Of a DNA stretch of 64,000 bases, positions 31,895 through 43,109 are shown one piece after another. The stretch lies in NCBI GenBank assembly GCA_900155495.1, contig FTLJ01000039.1:1-64000 (forward strand), read 5' to 3'. The position numbers and the translations under genes were made by a program. This DNA comes from Porogramme epimiltina (lineage: Eukaryota; Basidiomycota; Agaricomycetes; Polyporales; Polyporaceae). The first letter of the stretch is position 1; each line of letters starts with the position of its first letter. The notes beneath the pieces are model-generated. The model did not search any database and was not told the DNA's origin. It saw only the letters and a program-made list of their open reading frames with translations.

Positions 31895-33325
31895 TCAACC
31901 CCATACACTCCTGGATACCTGTTGTTACCCCCGCCGTCCCCGCCTACGACGCTGTTACCCCCCATTCCTAATCTATGGGATATTTGTATAGTTGTTACTG
32001 TTGCTATCGCTGTTTGTACGACCCCTGCTTGCATTACAACGAGCTGCTTTCTTGCACATCCCCTCCTCCCAGAGACCGCCCGATCCCCGCTATATGCGTT
32101 CGCTCTTAGCTCTCTCATCTCATCTACTCTCGCAAGTCGTTCTGCTCCTCCAATGTCCCTCCATCGCTTTTCTTCGCTCTTAGCCCTCGCTCTTGCCGCC
32201 GATTGCCACGTACACCTCCCCAACATACTCTGGGAACATCCCCAACCTATCGGGTAATCGATTACCAGCCGGTGGGGTAGGTGGCAGGGAATGCACCTCT
32301 GCTTTACGAGGTCTCAGGTACGTTCTCCATCGTACCACACGCCATGTGTATGAAATGAGTGTAATGGACGACCATAGCAGATGCCAGAAGATGGTTGTCA
32401 CATCGCCTCGTCCTCCGCTCAACGGCCAGCTTGCTGCGAAAGCTCATTCTAAGCGATCACATCCATAGCCCACGGTACGTTCCCCTTCCTCGCCTCAGAC
32501 TCCTGCTTATAGGTCAATCGGGCGCAGGCTGTTCCGAGCGACCACTCCCAGCGCGAGCCGCCCAAGAAGCAGAGTTGCCGCGCCGGCCGCCGTATTTCGC
32601 ACGTTGTGGACACGCCTGTAGCAACGTGCGAGTGCTCCTTTCAAAGTCAGGTCGCTCCTAGAATCCTCAAGAGGTTTCTCCGGGTGCTCCGGAATACAGA
32701 CGCAAGAATCCACTCCACAGGCACTATTAATGACAAGCCCCTCATTCTAAGAAATTGGAAGCTTCCTGAACCCTATTCATGTGCTACTCCCCGCACCCGT
32801 GACGCCAATCCCCTCGCCTAAATGTGATACAAACTTTACGATGGTCATTATCTCCCTCCGTCCCCCCTCTAACTGCGTATCGAGTCCAACTCACACCTCG
32901 AGTTGTCACTTCCACATATCATCCCTCGTCCGGATTCCACATCCTACGGCCACGGGATGGCGTTCCTGCCTCCCTATCCCAATCTCGTCACTGTGACAAT
33001 GGTCGATCCAGCCTGACGTATGGCTGCCGCCAGCCCACCACGCGCCGCTCGAGTCTGGCGCATGGCTTCATCTCCCGTTCGCAACACCCATGAGGCGAGG
33101 TTCGCGCTTTCGTTCGGCCCACAAGCCGTAGTGCTGCGTCCGTGAGGGGCCGCTGGTATAAGTGCCGCCGTACAGTGAGGCCTCAGGGACTCCACTCTCA
33201 TCCTCCGTCCGGCCGCTCCGTTCCTGAGCCCATTCCACTATCCCAGCTCCAATAAGCGCGCACCTCGCCATCAATTCGCCCCCATTACTCGGTGGAGCCT
33301 CTTCAAGCCGCATTGCAAGCCCGCC
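31895..33325. other. Intergenic, no gene recognised
   Basis: About 1.4 kb with only short frames on both strands and no recognisable motif. The 200 bp before 33326 are pyrimidine-rich and probably promoter. Confidence 0.45.
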
Positions 33326-36024
33326 ATGGTGTTAGGCCCGCTCGCGCGCATCTTCCGCCGAAGCACGTCCTCGTCATCCCGCTCCCCCTCCGCCTCAGCG
33401 TCAGCGTCAGCCTCCGATCGCTCCCGCGAACCCGAGCGTGACCCGCTAGCCCCGTTCCCGGTCGCCCAGGTCAGCCTCAACGATTCCGACGAAGAGGCTG
33501 ACAGGCAGGATGACGGCCCCAGCGCGCCCCCGCCTCCGTACACCTTCCACCCGCCCTCCCACCATTCCTCGCACAGGCATCCAAACAGCCTCCGCCTGAT
33601 CCTCGACCCTTCCCCGTCAGCCCAAGTCCCGGCGCCGCCCTCGGAAGGCGCGGGCACTCCCCTTCTCTCGCGGCGGCAGCACCCCCAGTTCGGCGGGTCC
33701 ACCGCGACGCTTGGAGCCACCACTGCGCCGCACGTGTTGTGGAAGACGCCGACGCCGACAGCGAGCGGGACGCCGACAACGTCCGTACCAACCCCTACGA
33801 CAGCAGTCACGACGCACAGTGATACCACGATCACTCAAGAGCGGGAGCAGGGTCAGGCGGAGATACAGGTACGCAGGGAGAGTGGGGCCACCAACAGCCC
33901 ACCTACGTCCCCGATCAGCAACATGGTCTCGAGTGGGAGCGTGAGTGTAAGCACGGTTCCCCCCACCCCTACGACCTCCACCAGCTCGTCGCGAGCACAC
34001 CCACTCTCGATGAGTCGCTCGTCCTCGTCGCCGTCGCTTCCATTGCCTCAAATATCCAACCCGTCAGCCCCGGGCTCGATCATACAAGCAGTGCAATGGC
34101 CGCGCCCGTCATCCGCCGGGCGGCGCAGCGCGCGCTCGCTCCGCCTTGGGGGCGAGTCGACATACGCGTCGGAGGAGTCGGATGCAGAGAGCGAGCCTGG
34201 GTCGTTTCGGAACGCCCGCTCTCGTGCGCAGGGGCATGTTCTGGGGATGGGGCTATTTGGAAACGGGAACGGAAACGGGAACGGTAGTGGAGCGACGATC
34301 GGTGGTGGAAATGCGAATGGAAATGGTGTCCCAGGATCCGCCCCCAAGCAGCTTTCGCCCATCCACGAGCAGCAGTTGCCTTTCCCGGCCCACCGAAAGT
34401 TGTCTTTGGACAGCGCGCCGCGTACGCCCGACTCGACGCGCACCTCCGACCGAATGAGTGAGTTTCCCCGCTGCGATGCTGGCGAACATGCGGCTGACCC
34501 CCCTGTGTAGCCATCTCATCCACAACCAACGCGTTCCTTAACCGGCCTCTCAAGCGCTCGCTCAGCCAGACCAGCACAAGCACGCACCGCTCGACCGTGT
34601 CCGCCGTCCCGCCCGTAATCCCCCCGCTCGACCTCCGGCCCAACTTTCAGACTGCCGTCAGTTCCAGCTCCAGCTCCGGCATCAGTTCCGCCGCCGTGCC
34701 CGCCGCGCCCCCCATCCCCGTCGCCCCTGTCATTGTGGTCCCGGTGCTGGCCCAGCCCACCCCGCGCAAGTCGCGCCTGCCGCAGCCGACGCTCCCGACC
34801 GTCGCCGGCAGCCCGCGCGTGCCGAACATGGTCTCCGTCATCTACGAGGACAGCTCGAGCGTCATCACGCGCACGAGCAGCTTCATCACCGCGCCGTCGC
34901 CCGTGTCGCCGAGCACGCCCGCCGCCGCGGCGGACGAGGCCCAGGCGCGCTTCTCGCTCGGGCGCGAGCTCGCGGCGATGTACGTCGACCCGAGCGCTAT
35001 CCGCTCGAGCGACGCGACGGACGACTCCGCAGACACGGGCGGGACTCACGACACGGGCGGGACCGGCGAGACGAACGAGACTGGCGGGACGAATGAGACA
35101 GGCCATACATTCGAGACGACAGACACGGTGGACACGGAGCTCGCGGCCATCGCGCTCGGCCTCCCTGCGGGCCTGTACAACGTGGACGAGCACGGCCGCC
35201 TGTCCGCCACCTCGCCTGTGTCCGACGGCGAGCGCCCGACGAGCATGCCGAGCCGGCGCCCGAACAACCCCACGCCGCCCAGCGCCCACTCGCGCCTATC
35301 CGCACCGGACTCGCTGCGCCCTCCGCCCATGCCGCGTCCGCACCGGAGCGCGTCGTCGTTCTCGGACGAGTCGTTCCTCGAGCAGCGCTGGCTCAAGGGG
35401 CTGTCGTTCGGCTCCAGCCTTGTCGTCTTCCCACCCCGGGCCGGAGTCGCGAGTAACGGCAAGAGCGCTGGCGCTGCGCAGGTGCTGTTCTGGCTCGGCT
35501 TCATCGTGCCGTGGTGTTGGCTCGTGGGCGGGTGGCTGCTCACGCGCGACGGGGGCGTGCGCGAGGAGGAGCGCGGGTCGCTCCTTCCGCTCTGGCACCG
35601 GCGGCGAGACCGGCTGCGCCGCGGGAGCGCGGAGACCGCCGTTGCGACCGAGCCCGGGAGCAGCACTGTGCACGGAGATGCGGACGCTGCGAAGGAGAAG
35701 GGCAAAGGGAGGCTTGTCGAGGGTAGCGATGACGCGCAGCACCCTATGTCCATGGAGGTGTCCGCGCAGGACAAGGTGAAGGGCGCGGCGGCACGGCGGA
35801 TCATGGCCAAGTCGTGGTACCCGCTCTTCGCGCCCTCGCTCGAGTCGCTCACACCGACGAGGAAGAGCGATGAACCTTCGTGCCGCTTGCAGAAGTGCTT
35901 CACCGGAGGACGCGTGGCAGATCCGTGGGTTGCGCGGTGTCGCATTGCGGCTGCGGTGAGCGGACTTCTTATTCTCGTGGGGTTCGTGGTCGCGATGGTG
36001 TTCGTTGCTGGGGCTTTGAGGTGA
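33326..36024 (+). CDS. Serine-rich protein with two C-terminal membrane helices
   Basis: Two exons, 33326-34457 and 34511-36024 (phase 1); 881 residues. The first 700 or so are Ser/Thr/Pro-rich and probably disordered, with a Gly-Asn run (GNGNGNGNGSG) and a degenerate Thr-Gly-Glu-Asn repeat (DTGGTHDTGGTGETNETGGT) encoded by a minisatellite around 35030-35110. The conserved end starts near SFSDESFLEQRWLKGLSFG. Helix 1 is AAQVLFWLGFIVPWCWLVGG followed by WLLTRDGGVREEE, then a basic loop, then ARRIMAKSWYPLFAPS, and helix 2 IAAAVSGLLILVGFVVAMVF close to the C-terminus. This matches the uncharacterised fungal family often called serine-rich protein, with a conserved W/G-rich first helix. Likely in an endomembrane; function unknown. 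Confidence 0.72.
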
Positions 36025-36225
36025 AGGGGTCGGCAGTGACAGGAAGTGGCACAAGTTAATGTGCTAAGGTGGCGTCTCATACCCTAGACGGTCTTGCTAC
36101 TTCGGACAGATTATGCCAGGCTTCAAGCCTACTGTACTAACATTGATGGACTCGACGCGCTGTAGTACTTATTGTCTTTATTAACTGTAGCTTTACGAAG
36201 CCCGCATAACACAACCACGAATCGT

Positions 36226-37962
36226 TCATAAACGCGCTTGCCGAGGTCCTGCGTGCCTCTTATTGAGGGCCTCGTGTATTTCTCTGGCTGGCAGAGCAAC
36301 AGTCTCAGGGATGGTGTGCAACATGGAACGTGTGTTAATTGACTTACCTAACTGCCTCGGAGCCTCCTGCAAGATCATATGGCCGCTCTCCGGTATAATG
36401 ACGTGTGACGAGTTTGCGGGCCTCCGCCAGACCATCTTCCGACGAAGATCTTTGTGGCTATAGAGATATTGGACATCAACGCTGGACACGGCCAACATCG
36501 TTGTATAACACGCACAAATCTGATAATCGCCCAGCGACGACCCAGCGCAGCTCAACGCGGTCGTCCAGCTTGCCAAGCAGTTCGAACGCCTCGGATACGC
36601 AATATTGGTCTACGTAGGCGATGCACTCGTGCACAACCGGCATCTTGAGCTTGACTTCACCAGTAGGGGTCTCGTGGAGTGCGCACTCCACAAAGATATC
36701 GACAACGACGGGGTCGAACGGTTTGAATACCCAGCTCGAGGCAATCGCTTCGCGTGCAGCGTCCCTGTAATGAGGTGTCAGCACGGGTTTCCGAGCATAG
36801 GCACGCACAGTGAAGACTCAAGAGGACTATCTCTGCTCACCGAGAACGCCATCCGTCCAGTCTCAACACCGCATTCTTGACAATTGGGCCGAGGTACCAG
36901 AAGTCACCTACTTTGCCATTTCCAGGGATTATTGCAGCGTCGGCAAGCACAAGAAATGGAAACAATGCTGGACATTCCACAGCCGCGCGAATCCTGAAAT
37001 GACATAAAATGAGTGGGGCATGAGATGTAAATGGGCAAAACATACGTAGTACACGCTCCGAAGGAGTGCATTGCAAAAGCCATATCTCTTCCGGATATCC
37101 CTACAGCCTTTCGGCTCCTTCCTTCGGCCTCCGGGATCCGCTTGAGGTGCGTAGGCAGGATGTCGTTCAATGCAGAAGATGGGAGGTAATGTAAAAGGAA
37201 ATGTAGTATATCGCGAGCATTGTCTCTCCAGTCATCTAAGTGCCGAATCGACGCATTAGTTCCCGAGGATATCCGAAATGCAACGAAGTGACATTACACA
37301 ATCCGCCCAAGCTATCCTTATTGACAAGGAAGGCATCACCGTGGTTGACAGGTTCCCATGACCATATCTCGTCAATCTCGTAGGCGCTGCCCTCTGCATG
37401 TCCCAGTTCTATAAGACGCAGTAGAGTAGGCTCCCAAACCTGTCAACAATAATCTATATCAGCCTGCCTCGCCGGCGCACACCAAACACGTTTGATTCCA
37501 GTGAGAGGCACGCACTTCTTTGTGAAACCCAACTCCGTGGGCGACGAAAAGAGTGACACCCTTCCCCAAGCCCTGTAGCCCCTTCCTTGTGTAACGGTTC
37601 ACACAGGCCCACAGAGGCTTAGAGCTTCGCGGGAGATGGTCGAGCTCGCCACACCACTGCTGCCTTTTCAGTTCTAAAATGTCGCGTGCAGCTCGCGTGT
37701 GCTCTTCTGTGTCAGGCCTGGGGTGGCTAGGAAAGTAGGGCACTGGAACGTCGGGAGTCGTCCTAGGACAGGCTGCTGGGACGAGATGTGTTGAGAGTGT
37801 GAACCATAGATCGAGCAAGGACTGGCGGGGTGCGGAAGGTAGAGGCGGTAGGGGAATTATCTGAGAGGGTGTTTCAGATGGAATGAGAGGTCGAGGGTTA
37901 CACGTCTGTAGAATATATGGATCTGGAGCGGAAAGGACATAAGCAGCCGATAGACGACTCAT
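36226..37962 (-). CDS. Alpha/beta hydrolase, Lpx1/AKT2-like (copy H1), PTS1-like end ARL
   Basis: Multi-exon minus-strand gene. The ATG at 37962 was chosen because MSRLSAAYVLSAPDPYILQT then CNPRPL aligns with the starts of copies H3 and H4; an in-frame ATG at 38052 is possible. Family blocks in order: LLDLWFTLSTHLVPAA, LWACVNRYTRKGL, VTLFVAHGVGFHKE (the HG.GF.KE oxyanion block), WEPTLLRL, IDEIWSWEPVNHGDAFLVNK, DDWRDNARDILHFLLHYLP, nucleophile elbow AFAMHSFGACT, and catalytic-His block SSHVIIPESGHMILQEAP. The first elbow residue is Met where family members usually have Gly. The last exon encodes REIHEALNKRHAGPRQARL; ARL fits the PTS1 consensus, so it is probably peroxisomal like yeast Lpx1. 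Exact inner exon borders not all resolved. Confidence 0.78.
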
Positions 37963-38401
37963 GGCGATGCTCAAGGAATACGTGCATAGTGCAGTTGAGC
38001 GGAGGTGCTGGCAGGTGGCTGTTGGCTGCTCTGCGCGCGCCTCGAATGGCATGCTAGTGCATGATGTTACCCATTTGTGGTGGCCTTAGTGAGTTGAACG
38101 AGTCATTTTGCGGTCTAACTTTCTTGGGTCCTGGTGCATCTGTTTCACGTTCAAGAGGGTTGCGCAGTTGAGTGGATAGCGTTCTGGAGGCTCGAAAGAA
38201 CGCGCTTACAAGGGTTCCAAAGATGGAAACACGAAAAAATAGGTGGACTTCTGACTAATCACTCTACTGATTGAGCGCTAGAATTCTTTAGCTTACGCCC
38301 TCTCCTCTAGGACGACATCATTAGCACGCCCATTGAATCCCCTCAGGCTTAGAGCACGTCCGGTCCATACGTCAGATTGCTCCCTGCGATTCTACGGGTA
38401 T
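37963..38401. other. Divergent promoter region H1 / HET gene
   Basis: Shared upstream region of hydrolase H1 (minus) and the HET-domain gene (plus). No gene or clear repeat. Confidence 0.4.
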
Positions 38402-38526
38402 GGAGGATACTGATATAATGGAAATGGACGTATCCCCTGATGACTGGGACGAATTCACGTTTCCATCATCTTATGTTGAAATGACTCAAGGATTCGGAGG
38501 CGAATCAAGGCTAGAAAAAGTCTCAT
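38402..38526 (+). other. Possible 5' exon of the HET-domain gene
   Basis: An ATG at 38402 opens an acidic reading frame (MEDTDIMEMDVSPDDWDEF) that closes with TAA at 38524-38526, 31 nt before the ATG used for the HET gene. It could be a first exon spliced into the MENRDPPH exon, but no donor in the right phase was found, so it may instead be an upstream reading frame in the leader. Confidence 0.3.
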
Positions 38527-38557
38527 AAGTTGTCTTTATCATAGCTGACATATTTTG

Positions 38558-40520
38558 ATGGAAAACAGGGATCCGCCTCACATATGCAGAAGGTGTATGG
38601 GCACGCTGTTTTCTTCAAGCTATCGCGCTTCCAAATTAGGTTGGAATGAAGAGATAAAGATCCTATTCACTTACGAAGAACTCCTCAAATCTGCCGATGG
38701 AGGCTGTAACTGGTGTAAATTTGCAGTGAAATGTATCTCCCCTTTCGGAAACCCTAAGCGCATCCTGACGATCAAAATACAACCTGATATTGAGGGAGAA
38801 GTCCGTCTACAACGCCTGTGGATATCTGACAGCGCATGGTTTGATCAATTCTATATTTATACCAATGAAAGTGAGTCACTTCATAATACAGTCAGCGCAG
38901 GGTGCTAAGGCTGTCATAGGCGACCCTGCCGCTGCCTATGTGTCCGGGAGAGCACCTATACTCGATGTTGGGTCCCCACGGGCATTATCTCTTGCACTGC
39001 AATCCATAAACGACTGCATCCATGCACATAGGGAGTGCTCAATAGGATCCAGCACCCTCCCTAGCATGCCGACTCGTGTCATTGACTGTGAAGACAGCCA
39101 CAATCCTCATCTTGCTACTACAGACGGCGTTCACGAGCGGTACGCCGCCCTCAGTTATGTCTGGGGCGAACCTCAGCCACACATGACGACAACTCGGAAC
39201 ATCGCCAAATACATGCATTCGATAGATGTGGCACATCTCCCACGAACGATTCTCGATGCTATTCAAGTGGTCGTCGGACTGGGACTACGCTACCTTTGGG
39301 TCGACACACTATGTATTATCCAGGACTCCACCGAAGACAGAGATCACGAAGTCGCACAGATGCAGCACATATACCGAGACGCGTACATCACCATTATCGC
39401 TGCGATCGCGTCCAAAGTGAGCGAGGGTTTCCTCCATGCTCGACCTGCGACCCTCACTGCGCACGACACAAATCTGCCTTTCGCTCTACCGGGTGGCACC
39501 GGTTTTGGGACCTTGTGGGCGAACAACCTCGAGACAGCTACCGCCTACGACAGGTGGGACGAGCCCACCAGCCGGCGGGGGTGGTGCTTCCAGGAATACC
39601 TGCTCTCACCCCGCGCGCTCATATTTGCCTTGCATACCCTCCATTACCACTGCCAGCGCTCAACAACCTGTGTTGGGGGGGCGTGTCACCCCAGCTGGAT
39701 CGGGAAGAAGAATGAAGGCCGGGACTTGCGGCTCCCAACACCCGCGCAGGCTCCCGCAGACGTTGCAGCGCTCTGGCGCGAGATCCTCGAGGGGTACACG
39801 ATGACGGATATTACCATCCCAGATGACCGTCTTTCCGCGATTGCAGGTGTCGCAGAGGTCTTCCACGCAGCGTTTAAGACGCCGTACCTCGCTGGCCTCT
39901 GGCGCGCACACCTCCTCGATCAGGTCACTTGGCGCGTGCGCACCAATTTCGAGGCTCCGCGACGTCGCCCGCTAGGATATCGCGCACCGTCGTGGTCATG
40001 GGCGGCCGCAGATGACCGCGTCCTCCTCGAAAACCACTACGGAATCGCAGACGTGCACTATGACGCCGAGGTACTCCAGTGCACGACCGTGCTCAAGAAC
40101 GACCAATTACCCTTCGGTCAGGTTACTGACGGGATCCTCGTTATTCGCGCCCGCGCCGTTGCATGCCAGGTCCGGTGGGATGAGGCCTGGAGGAGACATA
40201 ACTTGTATACATTCTCAGAGGGTGTGCCTGATAATCTGGTGGGAGAGGCGTCCATAAGAGGCTCGGAAACGACGGGGGGCATTCTTATTGGCACGTGTAA
40301 CCCGGATAGCGCAGAGGATGCGCTTTATGGTGGTAGGGCATTGGTCTTGCTGATCAAACAGCTCATTTTCAAGAGTCAGCCTGATTCGTATGAAGGCGTC
40401 GTAGTGGTCTCACACGGGTCGCAGTATAGTCGTATCGGGAAGTATCACCAAAGCGGATATGGGGGAGAGGTTGACCGTGTGCTGCTCGATGCACCATTTA
40501 GAGAGTTCGAGATTATATGA
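38558..40520 (+). CDS. HET-domain protein (heterokaryon incompatibility type)
   Basis: Two exons, 38558-38870 and 38920-40520 (phase 1, donor gtgagt, acceptor catag); 637 residues from this ATG. HET-domain blocks: YAALSYVWGEPQPHMTTT, LPRTILDAIQVVVGLGLRYL followed by WVDTLCIIQDS, E.AQMQHIYRDAYITIIAA, and the closing SRRGWCFQEYLLSPRAL. The N-terminus has a Cys-rich set (HICRRCMGT, GGCNWCKF), possibly metal binding. The C-terminal part has the usual YRAPSWSWAAAD motif. HET proteins trigger cell death on non-self contact between hyphae; many copies have unknown partners. It sits between two hydrolases on the opposite strand. Start uncertain (see the upstream entry). Confidence 0.85.
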
Positions 40521-40602
40521 TACAGTGTATAGTGCATTTTGGGATGGAGGATCATGAGCACCATTCGTCAACGGAAAATTCGTACTACTAGCTGATACGT
40601 GA

Positions 40603-42319
40603 CTATAAATGTGCTTGCACTATGGTTCGGGCTCTACATGCGAGGAATGTGTGTATTTCCAAGGCTGTCTGACATCGCGATCAGAAGATGCATGTCATTG
40701 AGTTGGCAACGAAACGTACACAGCTGTACCGGAGCTTCCTGCAGGACCATATGACCACTCCGTGGAATAATGGCACAAGAGGAATTTGCGGGCCTCCTCC
40801 ATACTTGCTTTCTGCGAACTTCTTGATGACTTTGGGATCAATAATTAGTGATCCATCGTCGTGCAAATTGGCGATGAACTTTGTACTCACAATGCGGACA
40901 GTCGTCCCGGAATGACCCAACGCAACTCCACTTGTTCATCCAGCTTACGGAGAAGCTCGAATGACTCGACCATCGCGCGTTGGTCGGCGTACGTGATGCA
41001 TTCGTGCACGACCGGCATCTTCAGCCTCACCTCGCCTCCGGGAGCATCGTACAGCGCGCACTGAACGTAGATGTCGACCGCGTCCGGATCAAACTCCTTG
41101 AACAGGCGGTAGAAGGCAAGGGAGTTGCGTGCAGCTTCACTGTAAGCATCATTAGCCTGGATCATATCCACTACTAGGAAAATAATATATACCGAGATGA
41201 CCACCCCTCAGGGCGGAAGATCCCATTTTCTACTGCTGGGCCCATGTACCAGAAGTCTCCGACTTTGCCATTCCAAGGCATAATTGCAGGATCTATTAGT
41301 ATGAGGGAAGGAAACAGTGCGGGATATTCTACAGCGGCACGTATCCTGAAAAGCAGTGGTGTCAGTCTCGACACGGAAATGCAGCTCAGGAGCACTTACG
41401 CCGTACATGCACCAAAAGAGTGCATAGCAAATGCCATGTTTCGCTCGGTGATCCCAGTGGTTTTCCTGAGCTGTACTTCGGCTTCCGGGAGGCGCAGAAG
41501 ATGTACCGGGAGCGTCTCGCGCGAAGCGCGGCGAGGAAGGTAATGTAGAAGAAATTGGAGGATGTCACGAGAGTTGTCCCTCCAGTCATCTATTGACAGA
41601 AAGCATCAGTCGCTGTAAGTAATTAAGATCGAGATTCAGACGGTGCCTTACACAATCCGCTTAGTTTGTCTTTGTTAATTAAGAATGAGTCGCCATGGTT
41701 TGCTGCCTCCCAAGACCATATCTCGTCGATCTCGTATTTTGCACCTCTTGTGCGAGAACGCTTGACGAGGTGCAAGAGGGTCGGTTCCCAGGCCTGATAT
41801 TTATGAAGTCAGCTACCAATAACTCTCCTCGTATAATCACCTTGGAAAATCGGTGGCACTCACCTCTTTATGAGATCCGATGCCGTGCGCTACGAAGAGC
41901 GTGACGCCCCTCCCCGATCCCAAAGAACCCTTGCGAACGTAGCGGTTGACGCATATCCACAGCGGCTGACGGCTAGGCGGCAAATGGTCCGTTTCGCCGC
42001 GCCACTGTCGAGCCTTCAGATCCAAAATTTCGCGGGCGGCCTGCACGTAGGCGTCCTTGCAGGTGCCCTGACTAGTCGGAAGTTCGGGGACGGGGACGTG
42101 AGGGGCAGTCCGGGGAAAGGCGGCTGGTATGATGTGGGTCGAGAGGGAGAACCACGGGTCAAGTAATGATTTGCGGGGCGCGGAAGGGAGCGAGGGCAGT
42201 GCCGAATTTTGAGGAGCTGGTGGCGTGTCCAAGGGAGCTAGTGGTGCAGGAAAACACGGTGACAAATGGTACGGCTCAGGAGGTGGGAGCAGAGTCGTCG
42301 GTGTCTGTGGGTATTCCAT
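40603..42319 (-). CDS. Alpha/beta hydrolase, Lpx1/AKT2-like (copy H2), PTS1-like end AHL
   Basis: Same order of blocks as H1: LLDPWFSLSTHIIPAAF, LWICVNRYVRKGS, VTLFVAHGIGSHKE, IDEIWSWEAANHGDSFLINK, DDWRDNSRDILQFLLHYLP, elbow MAFAMHSFGACTA, and IIPRSGHMVLQEAP with the presumed catalytic His. Like H1, Met replaces the first Gly of G-x-S-x-G, and GIGSHKE departs from the usual NGF. Splicing the last exon (exon ends at ctgt before a gtacgt donor, acceptor cacag-like at cagacag) gives QLSLEIHTFLACRARTIVQA then HL, so the end is AHL, a weaker PTS1 variant. The ATG at 42319 (MEYPQTPTTLLPPP) is preferred to 42349 by alignment. Its 3' end lies 82 bp from the convergent HET gene. Confidence 0.75.
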
Positions 42320-43109
42320 GAGGTAGCGAGGAGTGCGTAAGTGTGTCAAGGTACCTGTGAGATGGTTTTACATGGACATAAGTACTTCTCCGATATTTTG
42401 AGCACACAGTACGGAAATGTCGCGGTGGTTGCTAAGCTGCGGACCGGAGGAGTGCGGGTTAGTATTTTGTGACACGGCGTGTCGCGGATCTAACATGTAC
42501 CTTGTACTCCGCATTCTCCGCCCGGATTGATGGGTAGCTTGAGGCGCACTCTCCCCGGCTGTGCATTTTGCTTAGCATCGTCGTCAATGCTGTCATGTTT
42601 GAGGGGCGGTAGGAACTGAATCAGAAACCATTTGGAGCTAGGAGGGCGGTGATATCGGTTGGAAATGGGTTGGATCCTTCACAAACACATTCGCATTCTT
42701 ACCTGCTGGGAGAACAAGATCTCCGGTCGCGCCATTAAGCTGTGTGCGCCCTTGTCGACTAAAATGTTTCGCCCATTTCGCCGCTCGCGGAAGACGGTCT
42801 ATCCGTGATTGGGGCCGGCACCTTCAGCCGCACAAAGCCGTCGGGCAAACCTTCCTACGCTTGAGAGATGTCCTATAAGCTCAGTCGCGATCAGGTAATG
42901 CAGCTCGGAGCACGGAGGAAGCAGGTAGCATTGGCCCGAAAGGAAAGTCGCGGTTTTCATTACACCGGTCGATCCTTGCATTTGCGTAGGATACATACCC
43001 TTCCAGTGCTCGGTCGGAATGTGAATACTTCGTCCAGCATGGAGTGAAAAGTCCATTTGTTCTCTACATTACAAAACATTTATGTTAGATCCCCGCAGAA
43101 TATCTATTC
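42320..43109. other. Intergenic between hydrolases H2 and H3
   Basis: About 790 bp. A minus-strand open stretch (42799-43056) is not like any family I know. A 35-nt piece near 42820-42850 resembles the PDGVVRLKMP block of H3 but is too short to call a relic. Confidence 0.4.

Noticed and set aside
38402..38526. Upstream acidic frame as certain first exon of the HET gene
   Set aside because: No donor with correct phase links it to the downstream exon; kept only as a possibility.
42799..43056. Possible fifth hydrolase relic
   Set aside because: Only about ten codons (PDG-V-RLK-P-like) resemble the family; the rest of the frame does not, so chance similarity is likely.
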